Assembly: GCA_964370985.1 (NCBI GenBank)
Contig: CAYJLE010000029.1
Location: 1-38,869, forward strand
Direction of reading: 5' to 3'
Source of the DNA: JAHDVS01 sp964370985
Lineage (GTDB): Bacteria; Actinomycetota; Thermoleophilia; Gaiellales; Gaiellaceae
Length of the DNA: 38,869 nucleotides
Shown: in pieces, positions 13,521 through 21,312 of the stretch
Layout of the letters: every line of letters begins with the position of its first letter
Numbering within the stretch: position 1 is the stretch's first letter
Made by a program: the position numbers and the translations under genes
The notes under the pieces: model-generated
What the model saw: only the letters and a program-made list of their open reading frames with translations
The model's database searches: none
What the model was told of the DNA's origin: nothing

Positions 13521-16325
13521 TCAGGCCGAAGCGCCGAGCGCGGCGCGCACGAGGCGATCCTGCTCGACCAGGTGCGCGGTCGGGTAGGCCTCGCTCGTCG
13601 AGGCGCGCCAGGGCCGGCCGGCGTAGCGCAGCGCGACACCGGCCGGCAAGGAGTCCTCGAACCGGTGGCGCAGCGAGCGGAAGATGCCCATGTTCTGCGG
13701 CTCTTCCTGAACCCAGACGAGCTCCTCGAGGCGTGGGTAGGAGGCCAGCAGCTCGACGTAGGCCGGAACCGGGAACGGGTAGAGCTGCTCCAGCCGCGCC
13801 ACCGCCACGTCCTCCGCGGCCGCGTATGCCTGGTGCCCGACGATGTCGTAGTAGACCTTGCCGGTGCAGAGGAGCAGGCGGCGCACGCGCTCGCGAGCAT
13901 CGGGCGGACGGGCCGGGTCGTCGAACACCGGCCGGAACCAGCCGCTCGTCAGCTCGTCGAGGCGCGAGGTCGCGGCGCGCAGGCGCAACAGGCTCTTCGG
14001 CGTGAATAGGACGAGCGGCCGCGGCGTCGACCCGAGCGCCTGGAGGCGCAACAGGTGGAAGTACTGCGCCGGGGTCGAGCAGTTCGCGATCCGGACGTTC
14101 CCCTGCGCGGCGAGCTGGAGGAAGCGCTCCACGCGGGCGCTCGAGTGCTCTGGCCCGTTGCCCTCGTAGCCGTGGGGGAGGAGCAGGGTCAGGCGGGAGG
14201 TCTGGCCCCACTTCGCGAAGCCCGACACGATGAACTGGTCGACCATCACCTGCGCGCCGTTGACGAAGTCCCCGAACTGCGCCTCCCAGACGACGAGCCC
14301 GCTCGGGAGCGCGATCGAGTAGCCGTACTCGAAGCCGAGCGCCGCGAGCTCCGAGAGCGGCGAGTTGAAGACCTGCATCGACGCGCGCGCGCCCGTGAGG
14401 TGCTGGATCGGGGCGTGGCGGGCGCCGGTCTCCAGGTCGTGCATGACGAGGTGGCGGTGAGAGAACGTCCCACGCTCGGTGTCCTGGCCGGTCAGGCGGA
14501 CGGGGACGCCCTCGCAGACGAGGCTCGCGAACGCGAGCGCCTCCGCCTGCCCCCAGTCGATCCCGCCGTCGGGCCCGAGCGTGTCGAGGCGTCGCTCGAG
14601 CTGCCGCGCGAGCTTCGGATGCACGTGAAACGACTCCGGCACGCGTAGCAGCTCCTCGTTGAGGCGCCCGAGCGTCTCGGCGGCAACGCCGGTGTCCTGC
14701 GGCGTCGAGCGGGGCCGCTGGAGCCGCGGCTCCTCCGGACGGACGAAGCCCGACGCCCTGAGCGCGTCGTGAGCCTCCCTGGCGCGCCGCTCGCCCGCCT
14801 CGACGAGCTCCTCGCTTTCGCGCTCGCGCGCGAGCCCCTGTGTGGCGAGCGCGGCCCCGTAGAGCTGGCGCACCGTCGGGTGGTGCTCGATCGCGCGCAC
14901 CATCACCGGCTGCGTGTACGCCGGCTCGTCCTGCTCGTTGTGCCCGAAGCGCCGGTAGCCGACGAGGTCGACGACGACGTCGTGGCGGAACCGCCCCCGG
15001 AAGGCCATCGCGAGGCGGACTGCGGAGAGCGCCGCCTCCGGGTCGTCCGCGTTGACATGGACGATCGGGCAGTCGAAGCCCTTCGCGAGGTCGCTCGAGT
15101 GGCGTGTCGAGCGGCCCTCCTCCGGGTCGGTCGTGAAGCCGACCTGGTTGTTCGCGATCAGGTGCAGCGTGCCGCCCGTCGCGTAGCCCTCGAGCGCCTG
15201 GAGGTTGAAGGTCTCGGCGACCACGCCCTGGCCGGCGAACGCGGCGTCCCCGTGGATCAGGATCGCCAGAGCGCCGCGCGGATCGTGATCGCCGGCGGGC
15301 GTCGAGAGGTCGGTCTGCAACGCCCGGGCGAGGCCTTCGACGACCGGGTCGACGGCCTCGAGATGGCTCGGGTTCGAGGCGAGCACGACTGCGATCTCGC
15401 CGGCGCGCGTCATCCGGACGCCTTCCGCGCCGTGGTGGTACTTGACGTCACCCGTGCCCTCCTCGGCGCCGAGGGCGACCGCATCCAGGAGACGCTCGCC
15501 CTCGAACTCCCGCAGCACGTGCTCGTAGGGGCGGCCGACCGTGTGGGCGAGCACGCTGATGCGGCCCCGGTGGGCCATCCCGATCACGGCGGTCGTCGCG
15601 CCGGAGGCGGCGGCGAGCTCGAGCGCTTCGTCGAGCATCGGCACGATCGCGTCGAGGCCTTCGATCGAGAACTGCTTCTGGCCGAGGAACGCACGGCGCA
15701 GGTAGCGCTCCAAGCCCTCGACCTCGGCGAGGCGCCCGAGCAGGCGTCGCTGCTCGTCCGGCGCGAGCGGCCGGCGGTACGCAGACGACTCGATCGCCTG
15801 GCGAAGCCAGACGCGCTGCTCGTGGCTCGCGATGTGCTCGATCTCGTATGCCAGCGTGCCACAGTAGGTCTCCCTGAGCCTCGGCAGAACCTCGGCGAGC
15901 GTCTCCCCCGGGACGGCGACCCGCAGCACGGAGGCGGGGATCCGCGCCTGGAGGGCGGGGGTCAGCGGCGGGTGGAGCCGCTCCGGCTCGAGCGCGGGGT
16001 CGCCCGGGGGCTCCGAGCCGAGCGGGTCGAGCCGGGCGGCGAGATGGCCGTGCATCCGGTGCGCCTTGACGATCGCCATCGCGGCTGCGACCCCCCCGAG
16101 CAGCTCGGCATCGGGAACGAGGGCGGCCGCAGCGGCCGCGGGGAAGAGCCCCGGGTGCAGCTCCCGCAGCCGGCGCACGACCGGATGCTCCGCGACGACG
16201 CCGTCGCCGGCCTCCTCGAACAGCCGTCGCCAGTCCGGGTCGACCGAGTCGGGAGCGGCGAGGTAGCGGTCGAGGAGATCCCGGACGTAACCGAGGTTGA
16301 GGCCATCGACAGGTTCCTGGGACAC
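13521..16325 (-). CDS. sucA: 2-oxoglutarate dehydrogenase E1 component
   Basis: This 934-aa thiamine-diphosphate enzyme decarboxylates 2-oxoglutarate in the TCA cycle. Visible motifs are the E1o N-terminus (GLNLGYVRDLLDRYLAAPDS), GMAHRGRISVLAHTVGRPYE, DVKYHHGAEG, SNPSHLEAVDPVVEG, HGDAAFAGQGVVAETF, NNQVGFTT, GYRRFGHNEQDEP and the C-terminal EEPQNMGIFRSLRHRFED. Length fits the E. coli-type SucA; the fused succinyltransferase domain of mycobacterial Kgd is absent. I chose GTG 16325 (SQEPVDGLN follows) because the family homology begins there. An upstream GTG at 16364 overlaps the stop of the TauE/SafE gene as GTGA and is a real alternative that would imply translational coupling. No sucB is nearby. 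Confidence 0.92.
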   Translation of the reverse strand: MSQEPVDGLNLGYVRDLLDRYLAAPDSVDPDWRRLFEEAGDGVVAEHPVVRRLRELHPGLFPAAAAAALVPDAELLGGVAAAMAIVKAHRMHGHLAARLDPLGSEPPGDPALEPERLHPPLTPALQARIPASVLRVAVPGETLAEVLPRLRETYCGTLAYEIEHIASHEQRVWLRQAIESSAYRRPLAPDEQRRLLGRLAEVEGLERYLRRAFLGQKQFSIEGLDAIVPMLDEALELAAASGATTAVIGMAHRGRISVLAHTVGRPYEHVLREFEGERLLDAVALGAEEGTGDVKYHHGAEGVRMTRAGEIAVVLASNPSHLEAVDPVVEGLARALQTDLSTPAGDHDPRGALAILIHGDAAFAGQGVVAETFNLQALEGYATGGTLHLIANNQVGFTTDPEEGRSTRHSSDLAKGFDCPIVHVNADDPEAALSAVRLAMAFRGRFRHDVVVDLVGYRRFGHNEQDEPAYTQPVMVRAIEHHPTVRQLYGAALATQGLARERESEELVEAGERRAREAHDALRASGFVRPEEPRLQRPRSTPQDTGVAAETLGRLNEELLRVPESFHVHPKLARQLERRLDTLGPDGGIDWGQAEALAFASLVCEGVPVRLTGQDTERGTFSHRHLVMHDLETGARHAPIQHLTGARASMQVFNSPLSELAALGFEYGYSIALPSGLVVWEAQFGDFVNGAQVMVDQFIVSGFAKWGQTSRLTLLLPHGYEGNGPEHSSARVERFLQLAAQGNVRIANCSTPAQYFHLLRLQALGSTPRPLVLFTPKSLLRLRAATSRLDELTSGWFRPVFDDPARPPDARERVRRLLLCTGKVYYDIVGHQAYAAAEDVAVARLEQLYPFPVPAYVELLASYPRLEELVWVQEEPQNMGIFRSLRHRFEDSLPAGVALRYAGRPWRASTSEAYPTAHLVEQDRLVRAALGASA

Positions 16326-16360
16326 GGGCGCGCTCTCGCGACAGCGTAGCGCGCCGCCCC

Positions 16361-17116
16361 TCACGCGATCGACGCGATACCGTCAGCGACGAGGACGAGG
16401 CCGACGGCAGCGACGAGTAGTGCGAACCCGCGCGTGAGCGTGCGCGACGCCAGGCGTGCCGAGAGCCGCCCGCCCGCGAGCGTGCCGGCTATCGCGGCGA
16501 GCGTGAACGCACCCGTCACCGCCCAGTCGATCGACCCGGTGGCGAGGTGGCCGCCGAGCGCGGCCGCGCTCGCGAGCGCGATCACCGCGAGCGACGTCCC
16601 GATCGCGAGCTCGATCGGGAGCCCGAGGACGAGAATCAGCACCGGCACGATCACGAAGCCGCCCCCGACGCCGAAGAAGCCGGCGAGGACGCCGATGGCG
16701 ATACCCGCGAGGGCGATGCGGGCAAGCGGCTGGCGCGCGGCACCGCTGCGGCCGGACGGCCGCTCCCGGACGAGCGCCGCGGCGGCCACGAGCATCAGCA
16801 GGCCGAAAGACGCGAGGATCGCGCGCGGGTCGGCGAGCCGGTTCAGGGCGGTACCACCCGCGGCGCCGGCGGCAGCCGGGAGCCCGAACGCGAGCGCAAC
16901 GCGCCAGCTCACCATGCCGCGGCGGCTGCGTGCGAGCGCCCCCACGGTCGCGCTCAGCCCCACGATCAGGAGCGAGGCCGTGGTCGAGTCGCGCGCTTCC
17001 TGGCCGAGCACGTACACGAGCACCGGCACCGTCAGCAGCGAGCCGCCCGCTCCGACCAAACCGAGCGACAGCCCTATGGCGACCCCGAACGGAAGCGCGA
17101 GCAGCGCGGCCGGCAC
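16361..17116 (-). CDS. TauE/SafE family sulfite/organosulfonate exporter
   Basis: This 251-aa membrane protein starts at GTG 17116. It has two homologous halves, each opening with a Gly-rich family motif: GLSLGLVGAGGSLLTVPVLV and GVLAGFFGVGGGFVIVPVLI. About eight hydrophobic segments are present. Its place directly after two rhodanese genes and a persulfide dioxygenase, with a 12-bp gap, fits export of the sulfite made by the dioxygenase, as in the staphylococcal cst locus. The end overlaps a possible start of the E1 gene by four bases. Confidence 0.88.
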   Translation of the reverse strand: MPAALLALPFGVAIGLSLGLVGAGGSLLTVPVLVYVLGQEARDSTTASLLIVGLSATVGALARSRRGMVSWRVALAFGLPAAAGAAGGTALNRLADPRAILASFGLLMLVAAAALVRERPSGRSGAARQPLARIALAGIAIGVLAGFFGVGGGFVIVPVLILVLGLPIELAIGTSLAVIALASAAALGGHLATGSIDWAVTGAFTLAAIAGTLAGGRLSARLASRTLTRGFALLVAAVGLVLVADGIASIA

Positions 17117-17128
17117 GCGGCGGCCCGG

Positions 17129-17467
17129 CTACGCGACCCAGCCGCCAAGCGGCTCGATCGGCAGGCCGGCGGCGACCCAGGCGTGCATGCCGCCCGCGAG
17201 GTTCTCGGCCTCGTAGCCGGCCCTGACCAGGGCCTCGGTCACGGCCGCGCTCCGCTGGCCGCTGCGGCACACGGCCACGATCGGCCGCCCTGGCGGCAAC
17301 TCGCCCTGCCGTACGACCAGCTCGCCCATCGGAATGTGGAACGCTCCGGCGATCCGGCCCACCTCCCACTCGTCGAGCTCGCGCACGTCGAGCGCGACGG
17401 CGCCGTCAGCCAGCCGGGCGGCGGCGGCGCGCGCGTCAACCTCCGGAATCCGGCGCAGCAGGGCCAT
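17129..17467 (-). CDS. single-domain rhodanese sulfurtransferase
   Basis: This 112-aa protein starts at ATG 17467, two bases after the stop of the upstream gene. The rhodanese motifs are complete: ALDVRELDEWEVGRIAGAFH, then the active-site loop VCRSGQRS with Cys67, and the C-terminal GGMHAWVAAGLPIE. Such GlpE-like proteins move sulfane sulfur between thiols or to cyanide or sulfite. Gene order makes it the partner of the CstB-like protein encoded just upstream. Confidence 0.9.
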   Translation of the reverse strand: MALLRRIPEVDARAAAARLADGAVALDVRELDEWEVGRIAGAFHIPMGELVVRQGELPPGRPIVAVCRSGQRSAAVTEALVRAGYEAENLAGGMHAWVAAGLPIEPLGGWVA

Positions 17468-17469
17468 CG

Positions 17470-18876
17470 TCAGGCGGACACCGCCTGCTCGAGGCTGGAG
17501 GCCTCCCACGCCTCCATGCCGCCGACGAGCGCGGCCACGTTTGCGACTCCGTAGAGCTCGAGCAGGCTCGCGGCGATCGAGGAGCGATAGTCGGTCTGGC
17601 AGTGGACGGCGATCCGCCCGCCGGCCGCCAGCTCGCCGATCCGTCCGGGCAGACGGTTGAGCGGGACGTTGAGGCTGCCGGCGACGTGGCCTTCCCGCCA
17701 CTCGGGCTCGGTGCGGACGTCGAGAACGAGTGGCTGCTCCCCGTCCGACTCGAGCTGCTCGGCCAGGGCCGCCGCGGTGATCCGCTCGGTGCGCGCGACC
17801 AGGTCGGGTCGCGGCTCGAGCGCCGCCATGCCGCGGGCCAGGTAGCCGGCAATCCGGTCGAAGCCGATCCGGCCGAGGCGCGTGGCCGCCTCGACCTCGC
17901 GCCCCGGATCGGCCACCAGCGCGATCGGCCGGTCCGGGTCGAGCAGGGTGCCGCACCAGGTCGCGAAGCTGCCGTCGAGGCCGATGTTGACCGCACCCGC
18001 GAGGTGGGCGCCCGCGAAGTCGGCCGGCTCGCGCACGTCGACGACCTGCGCGCCGGCCGCGCGTAGCTCGAGCAGCTCGGCGAGGTCGAGCGGTCGGAGC
18101 GAGCGCTCGAGCGTGGCATCGAGCAAGGGGCGCTCCCTCGTGTTCAGGACCGCGTCGTACGTGAAGTAGGCGGGCGAGTCGGGCTGATCGGCAGTGACGA
18201 TCCGGATGAACGCCTCCTTCGTCATCGGCTGGAGCGCGTAGTTGTAGCGCCGCTGCTCGCCGATCGTCGACGCCGTCTCGCTCGAGATGCTCTTGCCGCA
18301 GAGCGAGCCGGCTCCGTGCGTCGGGTAGACGAGCGTCTCGTCCGGCAGGGGCAGGAGGCGCTCCCGCAGGGAGTCGTAGAGCAGGCCGCCGAGCTCCTCG
18401 GCCGTCCAGCCGAGCGCGGCGCGCAGGTCGGGGCGGCCGACATCGCCGACGAACAGCGTGTCACCGGTCAGGACGGCGTACGGGCCGGCCTCGCCGCGAC
18501 CCGCATCGTGGATCAGGATCGAGATCGACTCGGGCGAGTGGCCGGGCGTCTCGAGTGCCTCGAGCCGGACGCCGGCGCCGAGCTCGATCGTGTCGCCAGT
18601 TGCGAGCGGGCGGAACGGGTAGTCGGCCTCGCCGCGTGCGCCCACGCAGATTTCCGCGCCGCAGCGGTCGCGCAGCTCGAGGTGGCCCGCGACGAAGTCG
18701 GCGTGGAAGTGGGTCAGGATCACGTGGCGGATCTCGAGGCCGAGCTCGCGCGCGTCTGCGAGGTATCCGTCGACGTCCCGTTGCGGGTCGACCACCGCCG
18801 CGACCCCGCTTCCCTCGTCGGCGACGAGATACGACGCGTGTGCGAGGCAGCCCAGGTAGTACTGCTTCAGGATCAT
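17470..18876 (-). CDS. persulfide dioxygenase-rhodanese fusion (CstB-like)
   Basis: This 468-aa protein starts at ATG 18876, with GGGGAGGG upstream. Domain 1 (about 1-240) is a metallo-beta-lactamase fold with THFHAD (His56, His58, Asp60), GHSPESI, TGDTLFVGDVGRPDL and YPTHGAGSLCG, the pattern of ETHE1-type persulfide dioxygenases that use non-heme iron. Domain 2 (about 265-355) is a rhodanese fold whose catalytic Cys is missing (ALVADPGRE). Domain 3 (about 370-460) is an active-looking rhodanese with HCQTDYRSS (Cys426). This matches CstB: dioxygenase, pseudo-rhodanese, rhodanese. It would convert glutathione-type or low-molecular-weight persulfides to sulfite and thiosulfate in the cytoplasm. 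Confidence 0.92.
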   Translation of the reverse strand: MILKQYYLGCLAHASYLVADEGSGVAAVVDPQRDVDGYLADARELGLEIRHVILTHFHADFVAGHLELRDRCGAEICVGARGEADYPFRPLATGDTIELGAGVRLEALETPGHSPESISILIHDAGRGEAGPYAVLTGDTLFVGDVGRPDLRAALGWTAEELGGLLYDSLRERLLPLPDETLVYPTHGAGSLCGKSISSETASTIGEQRRYNYALQPMTKEAFIRIVTADQPDSPAYFTYDAVLNTRERPLLDATLERSLRPLDLAELLELRAAGAQVVDVREPADFAGAHLAGAVNIGLDGSFATWCGTLLDPDRPIALVADPGREVEAATRLGRIGFDRIAGYLARGMAALEPRPDLVARTERITAAALAEQLESDGEQPLVLDVRTEPEWREGHVAGSLNVPLNRLPGRIGELAAGGRIAVHCQTDYRSSIAASLLELYGVANVAALVGGMEAWEASSLEQAVSA

Positions 18877-18906
18877 GCCGCCCTCCCCGGTAGGCCGGAA
18901 GGGAGT

Positions 18907-19314
18907 CTACCCGGCGGCGGCGCGCTCGACGACCCGCCCGAGGCGGTCGCGCACTTGGGCGGCGACGCCGTCGAGGTGCGGGTTGCCGACGATCGAGAGC
19001 ATCCGCTCGGGGTCGACCGCGGACACGTGCGTTACGTCGCCGCGCACGTACACGACGACGTTGCACGGGAGCAGCACCCCTAGGTCCGGCTCCGCCTCGA
19101 GCGCCGCGTGCGCGAGCGCCGGGTTGCAGGCACCGAGGATCACGTAGGGCTCGACGGCGACGTCCAGCTTCGCCTTCATCGTCGCCTGCACGTCGATGTC
19201 GCAGAGGACGCCGAAGCCCTCGGCGGCGAGCTCGTCCCGGACGCGCTGGACGGTCTCGGCGAATGGGAGCGGGGTGGTCTTCGTGATCGTGTAGGCCGCG
19301 GTGTCCGTGGGCAT
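18907..19314 (-). CDS. DUF302 family protein
   Basis: This 135-aa protein starts at ATG 19314 behind AGGAGGG. Conserved DUF302 features are the N-terminal FAETVQRVRDELAAEGFGVL and the central VILGACNPALAHAALEAEPD, then GVLLPCNVVVY. The C-x(2)-A motif and the later Cys are usual for the family. The function is unknown. Genes of this family often accompany sulfur or redox genes, and here it heads the persulfide-detoxification set. It is divergent from the TetR gene. Confidence 0.88.
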   Translation of the reverse strand: MPTDTAAYTITKTTPLPFAETVQRVRDELAAEGFGVLCDIDVQATMKAKLDVAVEPYVILGACNPALAHAALEAEPDLGVLLPCNVVVYVRGDVTHVSAVDPERMLSIVGNPHLDGVAAQVRDRLGRVVERAAAG

Positions 19315-19333
19315 TGGGCCCTCCTATATGAAA

Positions 19334-19358
19334 CTACGGGGTTGTAGAGTTGTACAAC
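19334..19358. promoter_or_regulatory. palindromes upstream of the DUF302-cstB set
   Basis: CTAC-6 nt-GTAG (19334-19347) and the perfect GTTGTACAAC (19349-19358) lie 20-45 bp upstream of the DUF302 start, where promoter and operator are expected. The regulator is unknown; the adjacent TetR binds a different-looking site. Confidence 0.35.
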
Positions 19359-19380
19359 GCGGGGGCAGCCGCCGCATTCC

Positions 19381-19400
19381 GGGCGGGTCAGGACCCGCTC
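19381..19400. repeat. left member of a 20-bp inverted repeat pair around the TetR-MFS unit
   Basis: GGGCGGGTCAGGACCCGCTC equals the reverse complement of 21287-21306 except for one base. The sequence is itself a hairpin (GCGGGT..ACCCGC). It lies between the divergent DUF302 and TetR promoters. Confidence 0.6.
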
Positions 19401-19407
19401 CACGGGG

Positions 19408-19445
19408 TTGGTGCCGTAGTAGACCAATTGGTCTATTATGGCACT
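19408..19445 (+). promoter_or_regulatory. TetR promoter with NemR-like operator
   Basis: TAGACCAATTGGTCTA (19420-19435) is a perfect 16-bp palindrome and matches the known NemR box pattern TAGACC-N4-GGTCTA. The following TATTAT (19434-19439) is a good -10 box. It would place the transcription start at about the ATG at 19446, so the mRNA is probably leaderless and the operator overlaps the -10 box. Autorepression of tetR-MFS is the simple reading. Confidence 0.7.
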
Positions 19446-20039
19446 ATGCCTCGCCCGGCGACCTCGCGCGCCCTCCTCGTCGCGGAGGGCTCCCGGCTGA
19501 TGCGGCGGGTCGGGTTCACCGACGCGGGGCTCGGCGAGCTGCTCGCGACCACGGGCCTGCCGAAGGGGAGCTTCTACAACTACTTCCCGAGCAAGGAGGC
19601 GTTCGGCGTCGAGGTGGCCGAGGCGTTCTACGGTTGGCACGACCGGGCGCTCGCGGAGCTTGCCGAAGGGGAGGGATCGCCGCTCGCCCGGCTGGATGCC
19701 TACTTCGAGCTCCTGCGCGACGCCGCCCGCCGGTCGCCGCCTGAGCAGTGGGGCTGCCTGCTGGCCGTGCTCGCGCTCGAGAAGGCGACGACGTCGGAGG
19801 CGCTCCGCGCCGCCGTCGCTCGGAGCTTCGCCCGCTGGCAGGAACGGGTCGCCGAGCTCGTCCGCCAGGCGCAGACCGCGGGGGAGCTCGACCCGGCGGA
19901 GGACGCCGGCCGCCTCGCGGCTCTCCTGCTCCACGGCTGGGAAGGGGCGCTCCTGCGGGCCCGCCTCGAGCGGGAGCCGTGGCCGCTCGAGGACTGGCTC
20001 GAGACCGGCTTCCCGCGCCTGCTCGGGACGGCCCGGTGA
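19446..20039 (+). CDS. TetR/AcrR family transcriptional repressor, NemR/AcuR-like
   Basis: This 197-aa protein starts at ATG 19446 (MPRPATSRALLVAEGSRLMR). The open frame further upstream covers the operator and is not coding. The helix-turn-helix is GFTDAGLGELLATTGLPKGS followed by FYNYFPSKEAF. The C-terminal ligand domain (WGCLLAVLALEKATTSEALR ... LLLHGWEGALLRARL) resembles the NemR/AcuR/YxaF group. The perfect NemR-type palindrome directly upstream supports this assignment. NemR-like regulators respond to electrophiles such as quinones or aldehydes; the ligand here is unknown. The stop overlaps the start of the MFS gene (GTGA). Confidence 0.9.
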   Translation: MPRPATSRALLVAEGSRLMRRVGFTDAGLGELLATTGLPKGSFYNYFPSKEAFGVEVAEAFYGWHDRALAELAEGEGSPLARLDAYFELLRDAARRSPPEQWGCLLAVLALEKATTSEALRAAVARSFARWQERVAELVRQAQTAGELDPAEDAGRLAALLLHGWEGALLRARLEREPWPLEDWLETGFPRLLGTAR

Positions 20040-21286
20040 GAGCGGGCCGGCTCCACTACGGCTGGATCGTCGTCGCGGTCGTGCTGCTCGCGCTCGTCAT
20101 GAGCGCCGGCTTTCGCTCGACCACCGGCCTTCTGATCGATCCGCTCCAGGAGGAGTTCGGCTGGAGCAAGGGGGCGATCTCGCTCGCGGTCTCCGTCAAC
20201 CTCGTCCTGTTCGGGCTCGTCGCCCCCTTCGCGGCCGCGCTGATGGAGCGCTTCGGCGTGCGCAGGGTGATGCTGGCCGCCCTCGCTGTCGTGGCCGGCG
20301 CGTCAGCGCTCACGACCGTGATCGACTCCCCCTGGCAGCTCGACCTGCTCTGGGGGGTCGCGATGGGCTGCGCGACCGGGGCGATCTCGGTCCCGCTCGC
20401 GGCGATCGTGGCGACGCGCTGGTTCGCCCGCCGCCGCGGTCTCGTTACCGGCGTGCTGACGGCCTCCACGGCGACCGGGCAGCTCGTCTTCCTGCCGTTG
20501 CTCGCGGTGCTCGTCGCCGCCTGGGGCTGGCGCTCCGCGTCGTGGACGGTCGCGATCGTTGCGGTCGCGATCGTCGTCCCGGCTGTCGCGCTCTTCATGC
20601 GCGACCGGCCCGAGGACGTCGGTCTGCGTGCCTACGGGGCGGAGGCGGACGAGCCGCCGGTGCCACGGCGTAACCCGTTCGCGGCCGCCGTCGAGGGCCT
20701 CGCGATCGGAGCGCGCTCGCCGACGTTCTGGCTCCTCGGCGGCAGCTTCTTCGTCTGCGGCGCCACGACCACCGGCCTGATCGCGACCCACCTGATTCCC
20801 GCGGCGCACGACCACGGGATGGGCGAGGTCGCGGCCGCGAGCCTGCTCGCCGCGGTCGGCATCTTCGACGTCGCCGGCACGATCGCGTCCGGCTACCTGA
20901 CCGACCGCTACGACAGCCGCCGGCTGCTCTGCGTCTACTACGCCCTGCGCGGCCTCTCGCTGATCGCGCTGCCGGCGGCGTTCGGCTCCCCGCACGCGGG
21001 GCTCGTCGCCTTCGCGGTCGTCTACGGCCTCGACTGGGTCGCGACCGTCCCGCCCACCGTCGCGCTGACGATCCAGCACTTCGGCCAGGAGCGTGCGGGC
21101 GTCGTCTTCGGCTGGGTCTTCGCCTGCCACCAGCTCGGTGCCGCCGCCGCCGCCGGGGTTGCCGGCGTCGTGCGCGACGTCGAGGGCAGCTACTCGAGCG
21201 CGTTCGTCGGATTCGGCGTCCTCGCGCTGGCTGCCTCCGTGCTCGTGCTGCGGATCAGGCGACCCGCCCTCGCGCCGGCCGTGTAG
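20036..21286 (+). CDS. MFS transporter (monocarboxylate/oxalate-formate antiporter-like)
   Basis: This 416-aa membrane protein starts at GTG 20036, overlapping the tetR stop by four bases, so translation is coupled. It opens LHYGWIVVAVVLLALVMSAG and FGWSKGAISLAVSVNLVLFG, typical of the OFA/monocarboxylate branch of the MFS, with RFGVRRVMLAAL and RWFARRRGLVTGVLTAS as the conserved loop motifs. Twelve hydrophobic segments are apparent. It is probably derepressed by the TetR ligand and exports or imports a small organic acid or a drug. It ends just before a hairpin shared with the convergent methyltransferase gene. Confidence 0.88.
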   Translation: MRAGRLHYGWIVVAVVLLALVMSAGFRSTTGLLIDPLQEEFGWSKGAISLAVSVNLVLFGLVAPFAAALMERFGVRRVMLAALAVVAGASALTTVIDSPWQLDLLWGVAMGCATGAISVPLAAIVATRWFARRRGLVTGVLTASTATGQLVFLPLLAVLVAAWGWRSASWTVAIVAVAIVVPAVALFMRDRPEDVGLRAYGAEADEPPVPRRNPFAAAVEGLAIGARSPTFWLLGGSFFVCGATTTGLIATHLIPAAHDHGMGEVAAASLLAAVGIFDVAGTIASGYLTDRYDSRRLLCVYYALRGLSLIALPAAFGSPHAGLVAFAVVYGLDWVATVPPTVALTIQHFGQERAGVVFGWVFACHQLGAAAAAGVAGVVRDVEGSYSSAFVGFGVLALAASVLVLRIRRPALAPAV

Positions 21287-21306
21287 GGGCGGGTCCTGAC
21301 CCGCCC
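21287..21306. terminator. bidirectional hairpin and right member of the 20-bp inverted repeat pair
   Basis: GGCGGGT (21288-21294) pairs with ACCCGCC (21299-21305) around CCTG. It lies one base after the MFS stop and seven bases beyond the end of the convergent methyltransferase gene, so it can terminate both. It is also the inverted partner of 19381-19400 (19 of 20 bases). Confidence 0.65.
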
Positions 21307-21312
21307 GCCGGC

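Noticed and set aside
19350..19445. An upstream-extended start for the TetR gene
   Set aside because: The extension would translate the promoter and the perfect operator palindrome. The first family-like residue follows ATG 19446.
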